DNA of 64,000 nucleotides from NCBI GenBank assembly GCA_907163375.1, contig CAJQUW010008721.1, positions 310,001 to 374,000 of the forward strand, read 5' to 3'. This document shows, in pieces, positions 52,658 to 63,809 of the stretch (positions are counted from its first letter, which is position 1; every line of letters begins with the position of its first letter). The position numbers and the translations under genes were made by a program. Under the pieces are notes generated by a model, which was given only the letters and a program-made list of their open reading frames with translations, was not told the origin of the DNA and did not search any database. Source of the stretch: Prostheceraeus crozeri (Eukaryota; Platyhelminthes; Polycladida; Euryleptidae).

Positions 52658-55038
52658 TCGTGATTGTATACACTATCGAGATACAAACTACTCAGAATTT
52701 TACTCGTGGATTTACAGTTAAGATATCTAGATTATCAGCCTCTGTAAACTTTTGCCGCAATTCCCCTAGTTCTGCGTCCTGAGCCATGCCTGAGATATCA
52801 TAGTTATTTAGAAGTCTATGGTTATAGCATGGACTTCTATATTTACAGAAAAAGTGTGAGTACAAAATTATTAAAATATTACAGACACGTACAAAAGTGA
52901 AGGGTAATCAGGAGTAAGTTACAGATTCTCGGGATAAATTTCTAATAATAATAATAGACTTCTAAATTTCTCTGGACAGATAGGCTGAAATTGGCCTCAT
53001 ACATGATCAGGCCAGCAATCCTAAATTAGACTACTGCAAATAGACTGTCATCAAGCGTTATCAAAATTTAGAGATCGTATTTCTAGAACAATGCAGGTAA
53101 AGCACAGTATGTGTGCATATTTATGTGCATTGAGAGTAAGGACGAATGAGAATGCATGGTTATGCGTTGAATTCATGTGCTAGACCTTCGCGTTATTTGC
53201 TAATTTTTGCGATTTTTCTTCTAATAACTCTCAGAAATGAGGCATTTGAGATGTCATGAATAAATTTCTTGCACATGCTGTTGAAATATTTCATTGAAAT
53301 TCGGTAATCTGCTTCATGCACGCTTGTGCAGCGAGATTTTGCGAAGAATTAATCGGAAAAGTCACCAAGAGAAATGATATATTGATATACTATTCTGAGA
53401 ACCATCTTTTCATCTTTTAAAGGAAGAAGCTATTTTCTTAGACAACTATTCAGCTTGATCTCATAGAATACCCTCCAGCAAAGAATGCATGGTTGAAGAG
53501 CAGATGCGTTTGGACCCCATGATAAATTCTTTTCAAAAGTTTTGCGGTTTCAGGGATGTCAAGCATTGCCAACTTTATATTTCTGACAGTGCATTAACAA
53601 CAGGAATCACATTTTTTACATTTCAGAGGTGATTGAATCAGTCCTTGCTTGCAAGCATTTACATCCTCGATGCACTTCATCTTCTGTGGTTGACTGCATG
53701 ATATTCTATCATCAACAATTCTCAGAGTCCAAAAAAACTTCAATAAAGAAATTGCTTTTCTTTCATATTCACTCTCTGTGCGATGACGCAAGGAGGTAAA
53801 TAATTTGTTCCAGTCATTTGACGTGTCCAGTCAAAACACTCATAAAAATAATCCGATTGCACTTTCTCGAGTACTGGTCATTGGTCTCAGAAGGGTCTCC
53901 ATCACAGGTCGGATCGCTCCATATCTGTTCCAACCTCCTCACAAGTGGCTGTTCAGGTTGGGAATGCTTATCGAGTCCATCATCATTGTTTTATTCGAAA
54001 TAAATGAAGGATCTCCGTTTTCTGTTCCTCTTGATCAAGACATTTAAAGTGTGGGAATCGGCGGTTTCTCTTTTCCTCTCGAAATTATCCCTTACCATGT
54101 TCAATAATAAGGGGTGGATCTAGCGTTAGCCTTCCGTCCGTAGACTTCGGCTTCACCAACAACTTTGTCAGCCTTTCCCAAATATTACATAACTGAATCC
54201 GATTTCGAATTTCTATTACTGACTGGTCATTCAGATATTAAACAAAGGTCATCTGATTGATTACTTTGGAAAACTTGTGATACATGATGTGTGGTTGTTG
54301 GAATGGATTTCTCTCTACGTGCTAGATGCGAACATTCGCAGACGACGTTGAAGGGAAGATTTCAACTCATGTTCGCCATTTTTAGTACATGAACTCTTTG
54401 AGATATCACAGACCATGATTTTCTTACAGATTTTAGACAAAATCTTCATACCAAAGAACCTTCCGAATGTGTTTCCATTGCCAGGACATGCACTTAAAAA
54501 CGTGGCCATGCCGAATCGCAGCTTTGTAGTTGTTTGGAGTAGAATTTGGACAGATAAAGGAATTTTGATGGCACAGTCCTTTAGATTACGCTTTTTCATT
54601 TTTTCAGTTTTTCTTCTTTGGACCTTCATTTTTTAGTTTTGTACTCTCTTCAAGCGACAATGATCTATGTACTTCGTGGTGGTATTGTCGTCAGGTTCGT
54701 GGACGTGGAGGTTGCACAAGACGGAAAGTTTAGTTGGGGTATAATACTTTCAACTAACTCGATGCAATTATACAGATTCAAAATTCCTTGTTATGCAGAG
54801 GAATGCATTGATATAACATTATCATTGCATTTAGGTTAACAAACAGCAGCGGTATATTTGTTTGGTATTTTGCACTATTGAATCACACAAGAGACACATC
54901 AAATAGTCATCTATCTCTTCGATTAGCTACATGATTCGATCTTCTGTAACATAAATGTTGGCTGACCTGAGCATGTAGAAAATGATTTCAAATTTTAGTC
55001 ACCTATCTGTCCAGAGAAATTTAGAAGTCTATGGTTAT
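52658..55038. other. no supported gene; dispersed TTAGAAGTCTATGG words
   Basis: Short related segments (TTAGAAGTCTATGGTTAT at 52809 and 55022; its complement with TCTCTGGACAGATAGG at 52965-52990) recur here and at 56385. A minus-strand frame at 53594-53791 is cysteine-rich (LKCKKCDSCC) and flanking frames are charged. These may be an eroded protein gene but I do not recognise it. The minus-strand frame at 54315-54629 is basic and unrecognised. Confidence 0.35.
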
Positions 55039-56082
55039 CATAGAAGTGGATAATAGTACACTAGAATGGAAGTTTGATATCTTGCCTATGTGCAATGATG
55101 GCACATGGAAAAATCTATGGTTTGTAGATCTGCTTCGATCTAAAACATCGCATCTTAGTCAAACTATTTGCCAAGTTGGTTGTGGAAGTTGTTGACAGCA
55201 AATTGCAGGATTTTCATGAAGAGAGCTTTAAGTGAGATGGCAGCATCGTTTCATGTGAATTAGCCTAGTATTCCATGGATTAATAAACTGTGTCTATTTG
55301 TAGCAGTTATTGACAACTATTTTCCAATTTTTCAATGCTGGAATGCGAATCAAAAATTGGTTCAGAGGCATAATCGAAAGTGGTTGGTGTGCTGTTTGTG
55401 AGAATATCTCAAGAATTCAAAGATAAAAATTCTAATTATTGGATAATTTCTCCTTCTAGCGGTTGAGAAACCTAGCGCTTTCTGGAATAAACACATCGAA
55501 AGCTTCTTTACCGACAGTCATTTCTCAGATAAATGAAATGTCGCTGGATCCTTTCAATTAATCATTACTTGACTTATGTGATACAGTGTGATGATATTTT
55601 GGAAGCTCATATTCGAAACCATGCAAAGGTTTTGAAAGTTGCTCAAATCTATTGAACAGGGGAACCCTTTTAAGTAAAATGAATACTCTGAGATTTCTTG
55701 GCCTCTGATTTCAAGCTGGAGCAATGCATGCTCTTTAAATCGACATTTCAAGTTGCGTATGTGTCTGATTATACTCTTGATTGATTATAGGAGCGATATT
55801 TCAAAATGATGAACGTACAGAACGTTTTACAGGATTTCCTACTTTGTCATCCTGTCGCTGCAGTATTTTGTAATTTCACTTTTGCTTTTGTGCACATGAT
55901 CTTTGGACTAGTGGCAAAAATCCAGATCACAAATTGACTTGATAATTAAAAATGCCAACCCGAAAACAAGAAAGCCAGCTCGCAAAATTTGCTTCTTGCC
56001 CCAACTAAGTTCCCCCGGAGTGTGCCATAATTTTCATGCAATTTCCATTCTAGGACTTTCTATGGTATTATTAATTTCTATG
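55039..56082 (+). mobile_element. CATAGAA-ended element, copy 2
   Basis: It starts CATAGAAGTGGATAATAG and ends TTAATTTCTATG, is 1044 bp long and is collinear with 31656-32685 throughout (for example GAACGTACAGAACGTTTTA and AACTAAGTTCCCCCGGAGTG). The flanks are ATGGTTAT (55031-55038) and ATTGTTAT (56083-56090), a 7-of-8 match, consistent with an 8-bp duplication plus one mutation. Confidence 0.85.
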
Positions 56083-56090
56083 ATTGTTAT

Positions 56091-56309
56091 CACTCTAAAC
56101 CAGCACCTCCTAAATCACACACTGAAGCGAGACACTATTCGTAACTAATAAAAAAATCCTAAAGCAAAGCGTTTTAGGAGGCTAGCGCACTAGTGTTATT
56201 GTTCTCTTTAGTATGTCAGCATTCTATTTCACGCAACCTCCTAAAATTCTAGTGTCTCGCGCTTTAGGATGCAGATTTCGTCGATTTTAGGAGGTGACAG
56301 TTTACAGTG
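56091..56309. mobile_element. MITE with CACTSTAAAC inverted ends
   Basis: The left end CACTCTAAACCAGCACCTCC and the right end (complement) CACTGTAAACTGTCACCTCC are inverted. TTTTAGGAGG and CCTCCTAAAA words recur four times inside, so it can fold into several alternative hairpins. It abuts the right flank of the CATAGAA element. No convincing TSD. Confidence 0.7.
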
Positions 56310-56337
56310 ATAGTTAGCTTTTTAGGTATACAGGCCC

Positions 56338-56369
56338 ATGGACTCCTAGATATATATCTAGGAGTCCAT
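56338..56369. repeat. 32-bp perfect palindrome
   Basis: Arm ATGGACTCCTAGATAT and its exact complement with no loop. Related words (GGCTTCTAAATTTC) follow. Confidence 0.85.
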
Positions 56370-56504
56370 AATAGGCCATAGGCTTCTAAATTTCGCAGGA
56401 CAGACTTTATTTTTACTGCTTTTATTGACTAGCTATATAGAGTCAAATCGGCCGTCTTTTGCAGAAATGAATTTCAGATTTCAGTCCATGTGTTATATGT
56501 ATAG

Positions 56505-56602
56505 GATATCAAACGATATTTGAAAGCATTATCAACATAACAAACGACGACCGCAGGCCGGAGTTTGTTATAGGATAATGCTTTAAAATATCGTTTGATA
56601 TC
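56505..56602. repeat. foldback 1 of an adjacent pair
   Basis: GATATCAAACGATATTT at 56505 pairs with AAATATCGTTTGATATC ending at 56602, and AGCATTATC pairs with GATAATGCT. The centre carries GACCGCAGGCCGGAG. The relative at 61234-61264 retains only the left arm. Confidence 0.85.
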
Positions 56603-56670
56603 TATCATGACACATAGTTTTACCTGTAATTCGGAGTGTGATTTCTTATGGTTTCCGTTTGTTATGTAAT

Positions 56671-56772
56671 AGATAATGCATAGATTTGAGGTCATTATTG
56701 CTATAATTACCGAGAGCCGAAGGCTCGAGGTTATTATGGCAAATAATGACCGAAGAAATCTATGCATTATCT
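56671..56772. repeat. foldback 2 of an adjacent pair
   Basis: AGATAATGCATAGATTT at 56671 pairs with AAATCTATGCATTATCT ending at 56772, and GGTCATTATTGC pairs with GCAAATAATGACC. The centre GAGAGCCGAAGGCTCGAG is itself self-complementary. Confidence 0.85.
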
Positions 56773-56919
56773 GTTATAATGCATAACTTTTTTCATAGAA
56801 GTCTGCACCAGGTTAATAATTTCCATCCAGAAAAATAATTACCTGCTTCGTGGAACTTATTAACCTGTGGACATAGAAAGCCTTGCAAAATCATGCATTA
56901 TGTACACAATACACGGAAT

Positions 56920-57081
56920 ATACCAGGCAGTAACCATGGATTTCTAAATGCTATGGAAATCCATGCAGAAGTCCATTGAATTATCCAAATCCATTCATTT
57001 CCATTCGAGTCATTTAGCGCATGAAGACGGCGTGAATTTCCATCAATTCTGTTAATAGCATGCCACATACATTTGCATTAA
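56920..57081 (+). repeat. left flank of the piggyBac insertion, paralogous to 62944
   Basis: ACACGGAATATACCAGGCA through CGCATGAAGACGGCGTGAAT matches 62944-63090. Together with 59669-59895 it forms the interrupted copy of a duplicated unit. Confidence 0.8.
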
Positions 57082-57430
57082 CCCTTGGATTACCAAAAGG
57101 GGTGCACATGCACCCCACGTATATATATTGTTGCAAAAAATTATGATTGGGAAAATGTATTGCTCTCTGGGGCTATATGTTTAAACATTATTATATAGAG
57201 AAGGAATTGACCACGTTAACAACCAATTCTATAACCATCGCTTAACGCAATAGCTAAAGAATGTGCTCTGGGGTGCACCTGCACCCCTTTTGGTCATTCG
57301 CGTGGCTTTTTTTTTTATGAAGCTTCCTTTTTGTTTCAATCTGGCTTAGACTTTGACTAACCTTCACTTTCTTATGCACGTGTGCGTTCGTGTGCACATG
57401 TACGGCTTTTCAGAGAAAGTAGCGACTTCC

Positions 57431-57477
57431 TCTCTCTCTCACACACACGCACGCACGCACGTGTGAATACGCATGCG

Positions 57478-57532
<55 letters not shown>

Positions 57533-57536
57533 GGAA
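57431..57536. repeat. CT/CA then GT/GA microsatellite, near-palindromic
   Basis: (CT)n(CA)n at about 57431-57450 is followed, after CGCACGCACGTGTGAATACG, by (TG)n(AG)n to 57534. The two halves are complementary and can fold on themselves. It sits in the 5' region of the piggyBac element, and the neighbouring frames on both strands are artefacts of it. Confidence 0.9.
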
Positions 57537-57638
57537 CCCATGTCCTACAATCGATTTCGCTTGACGCCACGAGCTGAAGTCAGTCAGACCTTCGAATTGC
57601 AAAGGTTGGCACAGAGACCGCATTGTATTGTGCGCGTA

Positions 57639-59341
57639 ATGGCAAGTAGGTATTCGGCGGCAGCAATTGCAGATATCTTGGCAAATGAATCCGACTTTGA
57701 AGAGATTGATGATGAGAATATCGAGCACAGTGACGAAGATGACAATGCATCTTATGAAGAGGAAGAAAGCATCGATGAGACAGAGAGTGAAGAAGATACA
57801 GATATGGACGAAAGAAACTCGAGCGGAGAATTCTACTACGGCAGAGATGGGTCACGTTGGTCTGAGACATCGCCACATTCTTCAGCGTATAGACAAAGAA
57901 ATATCGTGAACGTGCGATCGGGACTGACGGCTCAAACTTATCATTTAGAAGATCAAAAGGACTTTTTTCAAAGTCTGTTTACTCCATCCATGATACAGCA
58001 CATTCGTGAAACGACTGAATGATGATATCCCAGAAATTACCGAGAACGAAATTTGGGGCTTTATCAGCATTCTTCTGATACTCGGAGTGACGAAGAAGAG
58101 AAATGTTATGATACAGGAAGTCTGGAGTCCAACATCTCTCCATTATCAAGAATTTGTGACGCTCATCTTATCGAGAAATCGATTCCAGCAACTTAGCAGG
58201 TATCTAGCTTTCGATGACGTTCATGGACGATGGTCAACGGATTCAAAATTTCGCAAGATGGAGTTCGTGTTTTCCTTATTCCAAGAAAAAGTGCGCAGTG
58301 CATTTGAGCCGGACTCTCACGTAACGATCGATGAAACGCTATATGCTTTTAGAGGCAATTGTTCATTCAGACAGTTCATGCCTTCAAAACCCGCCAGATA
58401 TGGAGTGAAGTATTTTTGTATGTGCGACGTGAAAACTGCATGCCTATGCAACGTTGAGATATATTTGGGGAAAGATCAAACTGAGGAGCGACAAAAAGAT
58501 GTTGGCATGAACGTTGTACTCCGCTTAGTGAAGACAATTGAAGGAACAGGAAGAGGTGTCACGACAGACAACTTCTGTACCGCTATGCGAGAAGTTGTGG
58601 GAGAAAAGACTGACCCTGACTGGCACTCTCAGAAAAAACAAAGCGGCAATTCCGGTACAATTCACGGGCGGAAGAAGACGTGACATTCATTCTAGTTTGT
58701 TCGGGTTTTCGAAAGAAAAACACTCGTTTCCTATGTTCATAAAAAAAGAACAAAACAGTCGTGCTCCTATTAACAGAACATCACAGCAAGAAAGTTATCG
58801 ATGAAAGAGGAGATGGCTTGAAAAAGCCGGAAATAATCCACTCGTACAATGCAACAAAAGGTGGCGTAGACACTTTTGACATGATTATTGCACAATATTC
58901 TTGCCGGAGAAACACCAGAAGGTGGCCGCTGAACATCTTCTTTTTCATGCTCGACTCTGCTGCATACAACGCGTTTGTGTATTTTTCAACCAAGTATCCA
59001 GCCGTATTGGAAGTGAATGGACCAAGACAAAGGCGATTGCATCTCGAGGCTTTGGGAAAGGCCTTGGCTGAAGAACAAATTTCTGATCGTGTTCGAGTTT
59101 GGAAACAAACAAATTCCAAGGTGTTTCATCTCTGTTGAAAAGCACAGCAGAGAAACATGGTTTTCTGAAGGCAGCAACAGCATCAATGATTCAGCAGAAG
59201 ATGCAAGGCCGATGTTACATGTGTCATCGTCAACGTGACCGAAAAAGCCGAAATAAATGTGTGAAATGTTTCAACTTTGTTTGCAGCGAACATGCTGCTC
59301 CAAATTCCGTTTTGTGCTCTTCGTGTCATCGCAATTATTGA
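57639..59341 (+). pseudogene. piggyBac transposase, four frameshifts
   Basis: ATG 57639 opens an acidic N-terminal region (SDFEEIDDENIEHSDEDD), usual for piggyBac. After a shift near 58005 the DDE domain continues: VTIDETLYAFRGNCSFRQF, with the first aspartate, and PSKPARYGVKYFCMCD. GVTTDNFCTAM carries the second aspartate. A shift near 58580 gives LTLTGTLRKNKAAIPVQFTG, another gives NATKGGVDTFDMIIAQYSCR with the third aspartate, then RRWPLNIFFFMLDSAAYNAF. The last frame (59099-59341) has the C-terminal cysteine-rich zinc domain: GRCYMCHRQRDRKSRNKCVK, CFNFVCSEH, LCSSCH. All domains are present in order, so the loss of function is due to small indels. Confidence 0.93.
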
Positions 59342-59668
59342 ATTTGTTTCTATGTTGAATATAGCGAAATAGTTTTGAACTCTTCCCATTTCTACCAGAA
59401 ATAAAATTAATCATATAACATCTTTTGTAGCTCTTGTTTTATGTTTGAATTTAGTTCGTGATTTGAAGAGAATTAACGTAAATATTCAATAATAGATCAC
59501 ATCATGTCACCTAATTACATAGGCACTGGTAAGTTAATAAGGAGAATTTCTTCTAACTTTATAGTTAAAAAAAAAATCCTAGCATTTCTTAAAAAAAGTG
59601 ATGGGGTGCACGTGCACCCCTATTGGTCATTGACGTAGTGAAAAATGTTTTGGTAATCCAAGGGTTAA

Positions 59669-59895
59669 TGGCGTCAAATTGTTTTTTTCTAACTTACTAC
59701 ACAGATCCCAATGACGGGCATGGAAAGCATGAAAATTTTGAATCTCGATATCTTGAAAAATAGCATGACGTATCATATTCAAGATGGCATGACTCAAGCT
59801 TGATAAAATGCATAAATGGTTCAATGGTCCTTCTAATTCTGATGGCATTCAAAGTTTGTCAGCTAAGAATTGTGCATTTTATGGCTTCCTCTAAG
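59669..59895 (+). repeat. right flank of the piggyBac insertion, paralogous to 63090-63325
   Basis: GGCGTCAAATTG onward through CATGACTCAAGCTTGATAAAA and TTTTATGGCTTCCTCTAAGA matches 63098-63323. Confidence 0.8.
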
Positions 59896-61223
59896 AATGA
59901 CATGCATAAGAGGTTGATGCTTTCTATGAGCAAGACGTGCAATACGCAATTGCCTAACTGCTCCAAAGCCATTTTCAATTAATATTATTTGGATAATCGG
60001 ATATATTCATACAGACTTAATTGAATAATTTCAATCAAAATCACAGTAGGCCCATTCCACGAATTGTGGAAAAGAGGTAGAACAATATCGATATCGATAA
60101 GATGATGTGATATAAGCATGAAAATGGACTAAGGATCTTATTATGAGCTGGTGCTGTAAAGGGTAATAATTAACGATAAGCTTTGAAGCCTCGGTTTGAT
60201 TTCAGCAAGCTCATTCTGGTTAGCATGCTTTGTTTTTAGTATTTCATCCGTAATATGATATCACTTATATCCGAACTTTTGTTGTATTTTAGCAATTCGT
60301 ATCAATTACATTCTTAGACATGCAATTGAAAAGTAATTGCAACTGCTTTACAGTCAGTGTAAGTGTTCAATGTCACGCAATTTAAATCTCCTCGTCATTT
60401 ACCCGATACCGATGTACAGCGCAGCCATTTATTAAAAAATAAGCTTGCAACGAAACGTATTATCAAAATTATTGGTGTAATTCTCTCCATCAATCCATAT
60501 TGCTGATCGGAAAATCTAATAGGATATTCGACACTCCCTAAATTGCAAGACAACTGGAATAATAACTAAAGCATCGTCAATCTACTGATGTTGCGTTTCA
60601 ATCTACAAACAAAATCAGTACACGACACTCGCGTGAGTTTAGCTAGAAAATGCCAGTAACTCTCGAACAACGGTTGCTGAATTTGTTGGACTTTATTGAA
60701 TTTCTTGCTGCCTACTGACTTGAAATCGTTGCTATAAAGTACCATCTGCCGCTGTCCAGCTGGTTTTCCGCCATTTTTCTGTTAAGTCAGAAATTACTAT
60801 TACTATGTTAATAAAAAAACAATTATAACAAAAGCATGAGATAAAGAAAAAAGTTTTAGCCTTAACACCGGCTAGGCCAACACTTAGGGCGTTACCCCTG
60901 GCAATGGCGATGCCGATGCCGATCCGCTGTTTCAGCCAAAATGTTTCTCATGGCTCTCCTGTGGCCTCTGAAATACGACTGCCGATGTATTTGAAGAAAA
61001 AGGTAGTGCAGTTAGTACAGTTCTACGGCCACTGGTTCGAATTGGTATTGACCATTTAATTCTGCGTATTTGCGCCGCTTTGATGTTTCTGCGGAAGTAG
61101 CTGCGGAACCGGTCTCCAATAACGAGTTAAGTTGTAAGTTGACAAGTTATAGCTCAATTGTTTGACCATTCTTGTTTTCCTTCAGATTTTTCAAATGATG
61201 CCGAAAATAATTGGCAGCCTTTA
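59896..61223. other. no gene seen
   Basis: AT-rich; a short GCGATGCCGATGCCGATCC repeat near 60906. No frames with support. Confidence 0.4.
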
Positions 61224-61329
61224 TGTATAGGATATCAAGCGATATTTGAAAGCATTATCAACATCAATTATAGCACATAGTTTTACCTGTAATTTGGAGT
61301 ATGATATCTGATGGTTTCCGTTTGTGATG
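61224..61329 (+). repeat. collapsed relative of the 56490-56670 foldback region
   Basis: TATAGGATATCAAGCGATAT and AGCATTATCAACAT match the left arm of foldback 1; the sequence then jumps to ATAGCACATAGTTTTACCTG, which follows foldback 1 at 56607. The right arm and centre are missing. Confidence 0.75.
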
Positions 61330-61590
61330 TACATGATACCAGGGACATCTATGATTAACGTAAGATATCTAAGGGACGTTCAACTCCCAGAGCATGTACT
61401 GGACTGGAGGCCAGTGACTTTGGTAGACTTGATTGATGCCGGTTGTTTGTGCACATCTGGATAAAACCGTGAAACAAGTTGTAAACAATTATCCAGTACT
61501 CTAATACGCTCATTCATACAGGGAATCCATTGAAAGAAGATTCTGGACCCAGTCAAGAAGTGACTACAGAATAACAAAACTCCCGCAAGA
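61330..61590 (+). mobile_element. Penelope 5' terminal fragment
   Basis: The plus strand matches the complement of 31607 back to about 31370: AGGGACATCTATGATTA, TGGACTGGAGGCCAGTGACT, TTTGTGCACATCTGGATAAA and GTACTCTAAT.CGC. It stops after the N-terminal codons of the Penelope protein. Confidence 0.75.
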
Positions 61591-62825
61591 ATAAGCAACT
61601 ATCAGTAACAGCTGCAATATCAACTGCTAGTGATTGAAATTGTTCACGTACGGCACGTAGCATCAATGGCTATTGGTGTGGATTCTGTAAATTTTATACA
61701 TGCTTTGCAAAAATCGATTCAGTAGTGTTTGTTTCGGAGAATTGTGGAGTCTTTCTGGAAAATTTTTGGTGATCTATTTCCTTTGCTAAAAGCAGTCAAG
61801 GATTAGGTGATAACTGATCAGTAATGATTTTACTTGCTACTACAATCATTGCAGCAATATGGCCCATGCCTTATTCATTGTTAAAGGCTACAAGTAAAAG
61901 ACATGATTAAAATCTAAAGAAAATCTACCGATGATGCAATCAGAAACGAACAAAAAACAAATTGATACGTTAAAAATTTATAATAATTTGCTTGTTATTA
62001 CTAGCGAAAATGCTAAAAGTTAAACAAGAATCGTTTGAATATCCATTCCTTCGGAAGATCCTTCATCAGAATTTAGGTGGAAAAGAGCAGCCAGTGCTGT
62101 CTTTTCAAGTACGCCTCCTCGTAATGAGTAGTTACCGATGTCAATATATTTTTATCTCTTACGAGTATTAGACACCTCGTGATTATAGAGCATCATCTGT
62201 GAGGAGACCTTGAATTTATAATCAAACTCCGAGGAACAAATAAAATGTGATCATGATGTCAGTGATTCATAAAATGCGAAGATCATATTGAATAAAAAGC
62301 AAACTAAGCGGTGGTGATTGGTGACTTTCCACGATTTTAGGGTCCTATCATATTGGACAATTCAGGAACAGCTATTAAGGATTTAGGTTGACTACGAAAT
62401 CCGTATAAGTTTCGTCGGTGAATATGAAAACATTCGTGCATCACTGTGACGAAAGTGGCCATCGATTTTCGTTTAATGAAAGTTGAGTAATACAAGGCCG
62501 GAAATAAACCACACATGTTACATCTCTTCATTGCCTATGAATTCTCGAATAAAGTCCACCAGTGGTCTACATTATTATACAGGAGTAGGTTTTAGATAAG
62601 ACAATGGGAAAATCAATGAAAATAGAAAGTCTCAATTTATTTGAAATTGACCATCCTGTATCCGTACATGTATCCGTACATGTAAACTGCACAGATTCAC
62701 CCGACAATTTCCCTGCAAGACTAGGCCAGGCGTATTAATTAGTATGTTCAGCAATCAATTCAGCTGGATTCTGATGTACTTCACAATAAGGAAGTGAATT
62801 GTTTGCCATTTGGACCATGGTTCTA
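61591..62825. other. no gene seen
   Basis: AT-rich; no supported frames or repeats. Confidence 0.4.
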
Positions 62826-62833
62826 TCCAGATA

Positions 62834-62939
62834 CACACTATCGTCATTAATCAAGTTTATCGAAGTCACTGGCCTCCAGTACATGGTATGGGAGTTGCAC
62901 GTCCCTTAGATATCTTATATTAATCATAGATGTCCCTGA
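62834..62939 (-). mobile_element. Penelope 5' terminal fragment
   Basis: Same orientation as 31430-31607: GTCACTGGCCTCCAGTACAT and TCCCTTAGATATCTTA, ending at the shared boundary TAATCATAGATGTCCCT. Confidence 0.7.
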
Positions 62940-62943
62940 TGAT

Positions 62944-63325
62944 ACACGGAATATACCAGGCAATAACCATGGATTTCTAAAAGCTATAAAAAAGATATGA
63001 ATATCCAAATCTATTCGTTTCCATTGGGGTCACTTAGCGCATGAAGACGGCGTGAATTTCCATAAATTTTGTTTATAGCCGACCACTACATCAATTGTGT
63101 CAAATTGTTGTTTTCTAACTTACTACTCAGATCCCAATCACGGTCATGGAAAACAAGAAAATTTTGAACATCGACATTATTGAAAAGTTGCATGACGTAT
63201 CATATTCAAGATGGCATGACTCAAGCTTGATAAAAGTGCATAAATGGTTCAATGGTCAGTCTAATTCTGATGGCATTCAAAGTTTGTCAGCTAAGAATTG
63301 TGCATTTTATGGCTTCCTCTAAGAA
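62944..63325 (+). repeat. duplicated unit with an empty piggyBac site
   Basis: It matches 56920-57081 joined to 59669-59895 and reads CTACATCAATTGTGTCAAATTG where the other copy has TTAA, piggyBac, TTAA. Confidence 0.82.
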
Positions 63326-63809
63326 TGAGTGAACTTATTGTAGCATCAAGAATCAAACTTGGCCATCGGGGCTGCACGATGATTGAAGGAAATTCTGCGC
63401 AGGATTTAAATTTAATTTCGGTTAAATTTAACCGAAGTCGTAAGATCTTGCTGTTGCAGGTTATGGAGCGTAACATGCCACCAAGCGGTGTATCAACATC
63501 AATGGACAGTGGCAGATTACAGTATGCGCTGCCAAGCTTCTATTTCGCAAAACTAAGAAGAAATTCATTTATGTGCTTATAGCGACACACTAACAGACCT
63601 TTTCCGTTGACCCCCGGTTCTTCAAACTATGTACACTCTTTAGCAAAATTAATATTACATGCGGTATTATCACTTGTGAAATTTAATTTACTTTTCTTTT
63701 CCTGTCTTATAATGTAATATTATGTCTGTTCTTTGATACGCTGAAGTGAAAAAAACATTTTGCGATGACTAATGTATATATTTTGAAAATGCTTTAAGTC
63801 AATAGGTAA
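63326..63809. other. no supported gene
   Basis: A 94-codon frame at 63298-63582 and its antisense partner have no domain content. The part near 63600-63800 is probably the 3' end of the Tc1 fragment that follows, but its terminus is not identified. Confidence 0.35.

Larger units (their letters stand above)
57082..59664 (+). mobile_element. piggyBac transposon, TTAA flanked
   Basis: The left end CCCTTGGATTACCAAAA and the right end (complement) are inverted repeats, and TTAA lies on both sides (57078-57081, 59665-59668), the piggyBac signature. Length is 2583 bp. Palindromic subterminal words GGGGTGCACATGCACCCC (57099-57116), GGGGTGCACCTGCACCCC (57270-57287) and GGGGTGCACGTGCACCCC (59603-59620) may be transposase-binding sites. 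The unoccupied paralogous site is at 62944-63325. Confidence 0.95.

Noticed and set aside
53594-54629. cysteine-rich and basic minus-strand frames
   Set aside because: LKCKKCDSCC looks zinc-finger-like, but neighbouring frames cannot be joined into a known protein and no splice model works.
57372-57728. frames rich in His-Thr and Arg-Glu on both strands
   Set aside because: They are artefacts of the CT/CA-TG/AG microsatellite.
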